Shown here in pieces: positions 17,238-24,215 of a stretch of 58,520 nt of DNA. A program made the position numbers and the translations under genes. The DNA comes from Anaerolineae bacterium (GTDB lineage: Bacteria; Chloroflexota; Anaerolineae; JACIWR01): contig JANLFX010000009.1 in the NCBI GenBank assembly GCA_024653325.1, positions 1 to 58,520 on the forward strand, given 5' to 3'. Within the stretch, counting starts at the first letter, position 1, and the number at the start of each line of letters is the position of its first letter. The notes under the pieces were generated by a model that was not told where the DNA came from, did no database searches, and was given only the letters and a program-made list of their open reading frames with translations.

Positions 17238-18665
17238 CTACCACCTCCCCTCCAGCAGATAACCCAGAATGCGCCGGGGATCAATTATCTCGCCGTTGGT
17301 CTGCGACAAGGGAGTGACCCGCGCGGCGGTGCAGCGTTCCACCTCCCGCACCACCTGCCCCAGGTTCATCTCCGGCACCACCACTTCCCGGCAATCGTCC
17401 GCGCAGCGGGTGACAATCTCGTCGGGAAAGGGCCACAGACTTTTCAGCCGCAACAAACCCACACGCTGACCGCGCCGCCGCGCTTCCTGCACGGCCCACA
17501 AGGCAGAGCGGGCCACGGAACCATAGGCCACCACCAATCGCTCGGCGTCGGCGGTGAAGTACGTTTCCCAGTCGTCTATTTCGTTGCGGTGAGCCAGCAG
17601 CTTGTTGGCCAGCCGGCGCACCAGCCGCTCCTGGGTCTGGGGATCGGTGGTGCGGCGTATCCCTCTGGCATCGTGAGTCGAGCCGGTGATCAGCAACCGT
17701 GCCCCCTCGCCGAAGGCGGGCATGGGCGGTACCCCATCGTCGGCCTCGGTGCCGAAAGGGGAGTCCTGCGGCCAGCGGGTGCGGTTAAAACAACGCACCG
17801 TGGGCTCCACAGTGATGGTTTCCTGCAAGTGGCCCACTATCTCGTCGGCCAGGACGATGACCGGCACGCGGAAACGTTCCGCCAGGTTGAAGGCGCGGAT
17901 GGTCAGGTCGTACATTTCCTGCACCGACCAGGGGGCCAGGGCGATGATCTCCGGCCCGCCATGAGTGCCCCAGCGGGCCTGCATCACGTCCCCTTGCGCC
18001 GGACGGCTGGCCTGACCGGTGCTGGGGCCGGCGCGCTGCACGTTGACGATAACGCAGGGGGTCTCGGTCATCACCGCGTAGCCCAGGCTTTCCATCATCA
18101 GGCTGAAACCAGGCCCTGAGGTGGCGGTCATGCTCTTGATTCCGGACCAGGAAGCGCCGATGACCGCGCACAGACTGGCGATCTCGTCTTCCATCTGGAT
18201 AAAGGTGCCACCCACTTCCGGCAGACGGTGGGCCATGTGCACCATGAGTTCGCTGGAAGGGGTGATGGGATAACCACCGTAGAAGCGGCATCCCGCTGTG
18301 AGGGTACCCTCAGCGCAGGCTTCGTTACCCGACAGGAAGTGCACGCCTGCCGGCAGTGCGCTTGGCACCTCGGCCCACCCACCGTAGTCTGGGGTGACGG
18401 CCACGCTGGCTGGCAGTGGGACGGCTGGTTCAGGCGCCTCCTTACCAATCAAGGCGACGGTGATAGCCAGTTCCGGACAGAAAAGCTCGCACCTCCGGCA
18501 GCCAGTACATTCTTCGGGGTTCGCTACCCGCAGTGTCCATATCCCCTGGGGTGTCGGTTGGTCGCTGATAGCGAATACTTTCTGAGGACAGGCGTTCTGA
18601 CAGATAGCGCAGGCCTGCCCCTTGCACAGAGCCTCGTCTAGTTCTACTTTGAACTTTTTAGACAT
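17238..18665 (-). CDS. korA: 2-oxoacid:ferredoxin oxidoreductase, ferredoxin-alpha fusion (KorD-KorA)
   Basis: The 475-residue protein fuses an N-terminal ferredoxin domain to the alpha chain. The domain has Cys groups CKGQACAICQNACP at about 14-27 and CTGCRRCELFCP at about 53-64. The alpha chain (about 105-475) has the pyrimidine-binding block GCRFYGGYPITPSSELM, QMEDEIASLCAVIGASW and TSGPGFSLMMES. The fused delta subunit would pass electrons to free ferredoxin. It heads the korA-B-C group, 38 bases after the acyl-CoA dehydrogenase gene, with a hairpin in between. Confidence 0.92.
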   Translation of the reverse strand: MSKKFKVELDEALCKGQACAICQNACPQKVFAISDQPTPQGIWTLRVANPEECTGCRRCELFCPELAITVALIGKEAPEPAVPLPASVAVTPDYGGWAEVPSALPAGVHFLSGNEACAEGTLTAGCRFYGGYPITPSSELMVHMAHRLPEVGGTFIQMEDEIASLCAVIGASWSGIKSMTATSGPGFSLMMESLGYAVMTETPCVIVNVQRAGPSTGQASRPAQGDVMQARWGTHGGPEIIALAPWSVQEMYDLTIRAFNLAERFRVPVIVLADEIVGHLQETITVEPTVRCFNRTRWPQDSPFGTEADDGVPPMPAFGEGARLLITGSTHDARGIRRTTDPQTQERLVRRLANKLLAHRNEIDDWETYFTADAERLVVAYGSVARSALWAVQEARRRGQRVGLLRLKSLWPFPDEIVTRCADDCREVVVPEMNLGQVVREVERCTAARVTPLSQTNGEIIDPRRILGYLLEGRW

Positions 18666-18680
18666 ATTCTTCTCAAATCC

Positions 18681-18707
18681 GTAGCACAGGATTTAATCCT
18701 GTGCTAC
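18681..18707. repeat. GTAG hairpin containing the acyl-CoA dehydrogenase stop codon
   Basis: Arms GTAGCACAGGATT and TAATCCTGTGCTAC form a near-perfect palindrome. The acyl-CoA dehydrogenase stop (18704-18706, TAG on the minus strand) is the CTAC end of the right arm. Confidence 0.85.
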
Positions 18708-19921
18708 TCTGCCTGCCAGGCTTCGGCATCGTAGGCCGGCAGCTCGCAGCGCAAGGGCCTGTCCTGTCGGTAACCCAGGGCATACTGGGCCTGGAGCAGG
18801 GTCTGAATCTCGCGGCTGCCCTCGTAAATCACCGCCCCCTTGGAGTTGCGCAGGAAGCGCTCCACGTCGTACTCGTCGGAGTAGCCATACGCACCGTGTA
18901 TCTGCACCGCGTCCGCTGCCGATTCAAAAGAGGCATCACAGGCGTACCATTTAGCCAGAGCTGTTTCCCGCGTGTTGCGAATACCCTGGTTCTTCAGCCA
19001 ACCGGCCCGCAGATAAAGAAGCCGGGCAATCTCGGCCCGCTGCACCATGAGGGCGATCATGCGTTGCACCAGTTGATGCTGCCCGATAGGCTTACCAAAG
19101 GCTTCTCGCTCGTTGGCGTAACGCACTGATGCCTCCAGGCTGGCCTGGATCAACCCCGTAGCTCCGGCGGCCACAGTGTAGCGCCCGTTGTCCAGGGCGC
19201 TCATGGCGATTTTGAAACCCTCGCCCTCCTGGCCCAGGAGGTTCTCGGCGGGCACGGGGACCTCGTCCAGGGTGATGGAGCCGGTGTTCCCGGCGCGCAC
19301 GCCCAACTTGCCGTGGATGGTGCCGGTAGACAGGCCAGGCCAGCCCCGCTCGACGATGAATACCGACATGCCCGAATGATCGCGCGCCTTTTTCTTCTCC
19401 ATGTCCGTCCAGGCCAGGATGAGAAAGCGGTCGGCTACATCGGCCAGAGAGATCCACATCTTCTCACCGTTCAGGATGTAGTGATCGCCCTCGCGCCGGG
19501 CGGTGGTCTGGATGCCCACCACATCGGAACCGGCGTTGGGTTCGGTCATACCGAAGGTGCCGATGTTCTTCCCCTGAGCCAGGGGCACCAGGTATTTTTG
19601 TTTCTGCTCCTCGGTGCCCCACTGGAGTATGCTCAGGCTGCATAGACCCACATGGACGCTGAGGATGACGCGGGCCGAGGTATCCACTCGCTCCAGTTCC
19701 TCGCAGGCCAGACCCAGGGCGATGTAGTCCATTCCGGCCCCTCCGTAGCGGACCGGCAGGCAGATGCCCAGCAGCCCCTGAGCAGCCATCTTGGGCAGCA
19801 GCGAGCGGTCGAAGGTTTGCTCCCGGTCGTGTTCCTTGATTTTGGGGGCAATCTCCCTTTCGGCGAACTCCCGCACTGCTTTGCGGATCATTTCATGCTC
19901 TTCGTTGAGCGCGAAATCCAT
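18704..19921 (-). CDS. Acyl-CoA dehydrogenase
   Basis: The 405-residue flavoprotein has [14 protein letters not shown] (FAD and substrate contact), [13 protein letters not shown], and the C-terminal block with catalytic glutamate in [18 protein letters not shown]. It oxidises an acyl-CoA to the enoyl-CoA and passes electrons to EtfAB; an etfBA pair lies at 39.4-41.4 kb. Short-chain or branched-chain specificity cannot be read from the sequence. It sits between a CBS protein and the kor genes, which suggests joint use in 2-oxo acid or acyl-CoA oxidation. Confidence 0.93.
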   Translation of the reverse strand: MDFALNEEHEMIRKAVREFAEREIAPKIKEHDREQTFDRSLLPKMAAQGLLGICLPVRYGGAGMDYIALGLACEELERVDTSARVILSVHVGLCSLSILQWGTEEQKQKYLVPLAQGKNIGTFGMTEPNAGSDVVGIQTTARREGDHYILNGEKMWISLADVADRFLILAWTDMEKKKARDHSGMSVFIVERGWPGLSTGTIHGKLGVRAGNTGSITLDEVPVPAENLLGQEGEGFKIAMSALDNGRYTVAAGATGLIQASLEASVRYANEREAFGKPIGQHQLVQRMIALMVQRAEIARLLYLRAGWLKNQGIRNTRETALAKWYACDASFESAADAVQIHGAYGYSDEYDVERFLRNSKGAVIYEGSREIQTLLQAQYALGYRQDRPLRCELPAYDAEAWQAE

Positions 19922-19949
19922 TGTTCCTCCTCACTTAGAAATGTTCGAC

Positions 19950-19982
19950 AGATTTCTGAAGCCTCCAAGACTTCGGAAGTCT
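19950..19982. repeat. Hairpin overlapping the CBS-protein stop codon
   Basis: Arms AGATTTCTGAAG (19950-19961) and CTTCGGAAGTCT (19971-19982) pair over 12 positions with GU pairs. The CBS gene stop occupies 19981-19983. Confidence 0.7.
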
Positions 19983-20406
19983 AGGACAGCGTCTCCTTGA
20001 CCAGGAGACGGATAACGTCAGTATCGGTCAGGATGCCAACCAACTGGCCCGATTCCAGCACCGGCAGGCCGCCGATTTTGTGTTCCAGCATCAACTGGAC
20101 TGCTTCCACCAGAGGTGTTTGCGGTGTGACGGTAATCACCGGGGTGGTCATGGCCTCGGCAGCAGTCAGCCAGCTTGATTCAGTCACCGGCTCATAAGGA
20201 TGGCGAGAAGCCAGTTCGGCCATGCGCGCCTCCCGTAAATCGCCTTTACTGATGATACCCACTAACCGGCCGTTCTCCAGCACCGGTAACCGCCGAATGC
20301 GATGTTCTTCCATCAACCGTTCGACCTCGGCCAGGGGAGCTTCGCTTTCGACGACGATTGGATGTGGGGTCATCACTTCAGCTACCAGGTACGATTTCAG
20401 GGGCAT
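19981..20406 (-). CDS. CBS-domain pair protein
   Basis: The 141-residue protein is two CBS motifs (residues about 7-62 and 82-138), each with the typical ending: RIRRLPVLENGRLVGIISKGDL and KIGGLPVLESGQLVGILTDTDV. Such stand-alone pairs bind adenosyl compounds and regulate partners. No partner domain is present. It lies 23 bases after a phosphatase gene and 59 bases before acyl-CoA dehydrogenase on the same strand, so it probably shares their transcript. Confidence 0.9.
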   Translation of the reverse strand: MPLKSYLVAEVMTPHPIVVESEAPLAEVERLMEEHRIRRLPVLENGRLVGIISKGDLREARMAELASRHPYEPVTESSWLTAAEAMTTPVITVTPQTPLVEAVQLMLEHKIGGLPVLESGQLVGILTDTDVIRLLVKETLS

Positions 20407-20429
20407 GTACTCTCCTCAATAACTGTCAA

Positions 20430-21077
20430 TCATTTGTTGTCCTGCATTGTCCACATGGTACTGCCTATGTGGACCAAATGGCCGGTCTCGTTGTGGCACA
20501 GTAGACGCGGCTGCTCACCCATTGCCAGTACGCTGAAAGCACCGTTGGCCAAGTCGTAGTCGGTCCAGCGGGAGCCATCGCCGTGAAGGAACAAAGCCAG
20601 GGCAGTAGCAATGACCCCACTATGGCTGACAATGATAATCGTACTGCCAATGTGGGCCCTGTCTATCTCTTGCAAGGCGACCAAAATGCGTTGAGCGAAA
20701 TGGCGTGGCGATTCGCCGCCAGGCGGGGCGAAGTCTGGGTCGGCAGCCATCTTCTCCCACAAGTGGTACTCATTCCTGAGCACAGCCGGGGATAGCCCTA
20801 CCCAATCGCCCAGGTTGTATTCCACCAGACCGGGATGCAGGTGCAACGACAGGTATGGCAGAGCAGCCTGAATTATCTCGGCTGTCTGGCGTGCGCGATA
20901 CAAGGGGCTGCTGTAAATAGCCGTGGCTGTGGGATACTCAGATGCCAGACGGCGGGCAAGAGCCTGAGCCTGGCGTATTCCCCGTGCGGTCAATCCCTCA
21001 TCCTCCGCGCCCTGCCACAATCCGGCGGCGTTGGCCGCGGTCTCTCCATGCCGTGCTAACACCCATTTGCTTTCCAT
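20430..21077 (-). CDS. Histidine phosphatase family protein
   Basis: The 215-residue protein belongs to the phosphoglycerate-mutase-like phosphatases. It has the RHG motif near the start (VLARHGETAANAAGLWQG), arginine in SSPLYRARQTAEII and the second histidine in IIVSHSGVIATAL. The substrate is unknown (candidates include sugar phosphates and alpha-ribazole phosphate). The ATG at 21077 was chosen because the family begins at this point; the in-frame ATG at 21173 adds an unrelated leader. A perfect promoter lies at 21187-21215. Confidence 0.9.
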   Translation of the reverse strand: MESKWVLARHGETAANAAGLWQGAEDEGLTARGIRQAQALARRLASEYPTATAIYSSPLYRARQTAEIIQAALPYLSLHLHPGLVEYNLGDWVGLSPAVLRNEYHLWEKMAADPDFAPPGGESPRHFAQRILVALQEIDRAHIGSTIIIVSHSGVIATALALFLHGDGSRWTDYDLANGAFSVLAMGEQPRLLCHNETGHLVHIGSTMWTMQDNK

Positions 21078-21186
21078 GGACAAACGTACCTCGCTTTCTG
21101 CCTTTCGACACCGACAAAAAAGCATCCTGGAGTATGGGGTATGCACATCACCCTCGTCCCAGGACTCGTTCACCGGTCAGAGTCGA

Positions 21187-21215
21187 ATTATACCACGCGA
21201 CACTGACAGAGTCAA
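21187..21215 (-). promoter_or_regulatory. Promoter of the phosphatase-CBS-acyl-CoA dehydrogenase-kor genes
   Basis: On the minus strand TTGACT (21215-21210) and TATAAT (21192-21187) are spaced by 17 bases. The leader to the phosphatase start is about 100 bases. This position between the -10 box and 21077 also argues for the shorter start. Confidence 0.8.
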
Positions 21216-21255
21216 ACATTGGGTAGCCGAGAGCATTGCCCTCAGTCACCCGTTG

Positions 21256-22416
21256 CTATACCACCCCCGCCCCTGCCTCCGCCCGGCAAACGTGGATTTC
21301 AGGGGCGGTGCCGGTAGCAGCCTGGTACGCGGCGGACACGTGCTCACGGAAAGCTTCCACCGCGCTTTCATCCACCAGGCTTACTGTGCATCCTCCAAAC
21401 CCCGCCCCGGTCATTCGCGAACCGTACACTCCTTTCACCCGCCAGGCAGCCATGACCAGCGCGTCCAACTCCGGGCAACTGACTTGGTAATCGTTGCGCA
21501 GGCTGGCGTGCGATTCGTCCATCAGCCGGCCAAAAGTGACCAGATCATCGGCGCGCAGAGCGGCCACGGCACGGAGGACGCGGTCGTTTTCGCAGATGAC
21601 GTGACGGCAGCGTTGGCGCACACCGTCGGGCAGATGGGCCTGATGTTCCGCAAACTGGGTGGGCGAAACGTCGCGCAGGGCAATGATCCCCGGCAGATAG
21701 CGCTGTAACAGATGCACGCCCTCCTCGCACTCCCGCCGCCGGGTGTTGTATTCCGAAGACACCAACTCGCGGCGCACCCGTGTGTCGGCGACGATGATCG
21801 CCGTGTGGGCAGGTATGGGCACCAGCTCGTAATCCAGGCTGCGGCAATCAATGAGCAAGGCGCTGTCCCGTTGGCCCAGGGCGGAGATGAACTGGTCCAT
21901 GATGCCGCAGTTCATGCCCACGAACTCGTTCTCCGCCCGTTGGCAGAGCAGAGCCAGGCGCACCCGGTCAAGCTCCAGCTTACCCAACACCTGCCAGGTG
22001 TAAGCTGTCGCCACCTCTACCGCCGCCGAGGATGAGAGGCCCGCGCCGATGGGCACGTCGCTGGTCAATGCCATGTTCAGGCCGGGCAGGGTAAACCCCG
22101 CGCTTTGCAGCACCCAGGCCACGCCGCGCTGATAGTTGCTCCAGGGGTGCTCGTCATCGGGGACAATGTCGTCCAGGGGGAATTCGGCCCGCTGATCGAA
22201 GTCCAGGGCATGGACGACCACCCACCGATCTGGTCGCGGGGACGCGGCCAGGAGCACGCTGCGGTCAATGGCCACCGGCAGGACATACCCGTCGTTGTAA
22301 TCGGTGTGCTCGCCAATGAGGTTCACCCGCCCCGGCGCGCGGACCACCAGTGCCGCCTCCGTGCCGAAAAGCTGGCGAAAGCGATTCCGCAATAAGACAA
22401 CTCTGTCTTCTTCCAC
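21256..22416 (-). CDS. galK: Galactokinase
   Basis: The 386-residue GHMP kinase has the galactokinase signature GRVNLIGEHTDYNDGYVLP, the ATP loop PIGAGLSSSAAVEVA and the C-terminal motif GSRMTGAGFGGCTVSL. It phosphorylates D-galactose to galactose 1-phosphate (Leloir pathway). The GTG at 22416 has GGGAGG 5 bases upstream; in-frame ATGs at 22440 and 22455 lie in or beyond a hairpin repeat and lack such a site. No galT or galE is in the window. Confidence 0.94.
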   Translation of the reverse strand: MEEDRVVLLRNRFRQLFGTEAALVVRAPGRVNLIGEHTDYNDGYVLPVAIDRSVLLAASPRPDRWVVVHALDFDQRAEFPLDDIVPDDEHPWSNYQRGVAWVLQSAGFTLPGLNMALTSDVPIGAGLSSSAAVEVATAYTWQVLGKLELDRVRLALLCQRAENEFVGMNCGIMDQFISALGQRDSALLIDCRSLDYELVPIPAHTAIIVADTRVRRELVSSEYNTRRRECEEGVHLLQRYLPGIIALRDVSPTQFAEHQAHLPDGVRQRCRHVICENDRVLRAVAALRADDLVTFGRLMDESHASLRNDYQVSCPELDALVMAAWRVKGVYGSRMTGAGFGGCTVSLVDESAVEAFREHVSAAYQAATGTAPEIHVCRAEAGAGVV

Positions 22417-22439
22417 GCTTTCCTCCCTTCTGCCACCCA

Positions 22440-22465
22440 TAGGTCGGGTTGCCAACCCGAGCTAC
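22440..22465. repeat. GTAG hairpin containing the stop codon of the PF13625 gene
   Basis: On the minus strand GTAGCTCGGGTTG and CAACCCGACCTA pair around a short loop. The stop TAG of the 22462-24171 gene is part of the GTAG foot. A close relative lies at 44407-44429. Confidence 0.8.
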
Positions 22466-24171
22466 AATCCTTCCACTTGAGGCAAGTAGCCCAGCTTCTC
22501 CAGTTCCTCCACCAGACGCGGCCAGTCCTCTTCCTTGACCAACGCCGCTCGGGGAGAAAGTATCTCCACCAGATAAGGGGCGGTCTGGGGCAAGGTACGC
22601 AGCTCCTGCAAGGTGATTTCTTTCCGCACCTGGAGCACTACCGCCCGCCGCAGCCGCACCGCGCCGAACTTCTCCGCCCAGCCGCGCAGGGCCACGCTCA
22701 CGCCAGGGGGCACTCGCCTGTCACTGACCCGCTCCAGAAAAGCCAGCACCTGCTCCACCGATACCTTCTCGCTCAGAGTGCGGGCCAGGGCGGCGGGTGT
22801 CAGCCGGTAGACGAATTCTTCTCCCGACGCCTCCCACTCGCTGATGCGCGCCAGTTGGAAGCGATCGTACAGCGGAGTTGTTGGTGGGACGCGCACTTTG
22901 AGATCAGAGGTGATGATCACGGGCTCCGGCTCCGGATCGGGCGGCGGCGAGGCCAGAGCGAGGAAAGCCGCGCCGTGCGGTGTAATCCTGAAACAACGGG
23001 GTCGGGTCTCCGTTTCGTCGTAGCCCAGGGCGACCACTCCCAGCCAGCACAGCGGCCCGCTGATAAGATGCGCGATCAATGCCCCCTCCACCTGGTCCCA
23101 GTGCTCGAAGCCCATCAGATACTCGCCGGAGGCCGCGTCGCGGATGTACCAGCTCCGGTAGTCGCCATCGGGCCGCTGGAAATCGGGGTCAGCGCGTTTG
23201 ACGGCGGCGATGAACGATTCCAGGGAGAGCCATTCTTCCACGGGGCAGCGGGCCAGGTGACCGAGGACGCGCTTCCGGGCCAGGTGAGGATCGTTGCGCC
23301 AGCCGGTGTCCTCGCAGTGTAAAGCGGGAAGCCGCCATAGTTCGTTCCAGCGGTCGTCATCGCGCCACGCCTCCTGCAAGGCGAGAAGTTGCCGACCAGG
23401 GGCAGACCGGAGCCAGCCCCTGGCCGTGGCCGGATTCGGCTGCAAGCGCCCCTTGACCAGTTGAATCAACCCCAGACGCTGCGCCAGGTGGTGTAACAGA
23501 GCCAGGCGCGTGACGTCGCGCTCGCGCTGCACCCCCGCCCAATCCTCAGCGACCAGGAGCCGCGGCCCCAGGCGGGCAAGGTCCTCCCGCTTCAGGCTGC
23601 GATCTCGCAGAGGAACAACGCTCTGATTGCGCAGATAAGCCAGGAAGGTACACAGGTCCTGAGCTGCCGCCAGGCCATCCTCGCGCACAATCGGCGGAGG
23701 TGAGACCACCTCGACGACGAAGGGCGGAGGTCCTGCAGGCGGGGCGGGCAGCAGAGAGCGCAAATCGGTGGGGATGAAGACGAACTCGGTGGCCTGTTCA
23801 TCCACCATGTCGAAGGCGCGAGCGATCAGGCCGCGATACCACAGCCCCTCGGCGGGGCTGATCGGCTGACGCCAGGGTTCCTCTCGCTCCAGGCGACCCG
23901 GGCCGAAGGCACGAATCTCCCCGAAACGACGGGTGAAAAGCGCGGCCTGCATCCGTCCGCCCGCCATCAGGAGCGCGTCCAGGGCCTCCCGCTCCGCTGG
24001 AGATAGCCAGGCCACGGCCTCCGCCACGGATTCGGGATCGAGCAGTGCCGCGGCCAATTGCGCCGCCGTCTCCCGCTGACGGTTGCTGCTCAACTCCACA
24101 CCGCGCCGCTGGGCGATGGCCCGCAGCAGAGCCATGTCATAGTCAATCAAACATTGCTTGATCGTCTTCAT
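22462..24171 (-). CDS. Helicase-associated (XPB/Ssl2 N-terminal-like, PF13625) protein without helicase motor
   Basis: The 569-residue protein has no Walker motifs. Its pattern of repeated winged-helix-like segments (PAEREALDALLMAGG; WLGVVALGYDETETRPRCFRITPHG) and the C-terminal domain fit the PF13625 family. There ITSDLKVRVPPTTPLYDRFQLARI opens a domain ending in VEELEKLGYLPQVEGL. In other bacteria this domain is next to or fused to an XPB-like helicase; none is in the window, so a role as DNA-binding cofactor is only inferred. The ATG at 24171 begins MKTIKQCLIDYD. The TAG stop is supplied by a GTAG hairpin. Confidence 0.78.
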   Translation of the reverse strand: MKTIKQCLIDYDMALLRAIAQRRGVELSSNRQRETAAQLAAALLDPESVAEAVAWLSPAEREALDALLMAGGRMQAALFTRRFGEIRAFGPGRLEREEPWRQPISPAEGLWYRGLIARAFDMVDEQATEFVFIPTDLRSLLPAPPAGPPPFVVEVVSPPPIVREDGLAAAQDLCTFLAYLRNQSVVPLRDRSLKREDLARLGPRLLVAEDWAGVQRERDVTRLALLHHLAQRLGLIQLVKGRLQPNPATARGWLRSAPGRQLLALQEAWRDDDRWNELWRLPALHCEDTGWRNDPHLARKRVLGHLARCPVEEWLSLESFIAAVKRADPDFQRPDGDYRSWYIRDAASGEYLMGFEHWDQVEGALIAHLISGPLCWLGVVALGYDETETRPRCFRITPHGAAFLALASPPPDPEPEPVIITSDLKVRVPPTTPLYDRFQLARISEWEASGEEFVYRLTPAALARTLSEKVSVEQVLAFLERVSDRRVPPGVSVALRGWAEKFGAVRLRRAVVLQVRKEITLQELRTLPQTAPYLVEILSPRAALVKEEDWPRLVEELEKLGYLPQVEGL

Positions 24172-24182
24172 CGTCTCTCATT

Positions 24183-24215
24183 AGGTGCGACGCACTTCGC
24201 AAGTGCGTCGCACCT
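24183..24215. repeat. Perfect 15-bp hairpin abutting the stop of the membrane glycosyltransferase-like gene
   Basis: Arms AGGTGCGACGCACTT and AAGTGCGTCGCACCT surround a CGC loop. It touches the TAA of the 24216-26771 gene (24216-24218) with no gap, and lies 11 bases before the next gene start. Confidence 0.85.
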
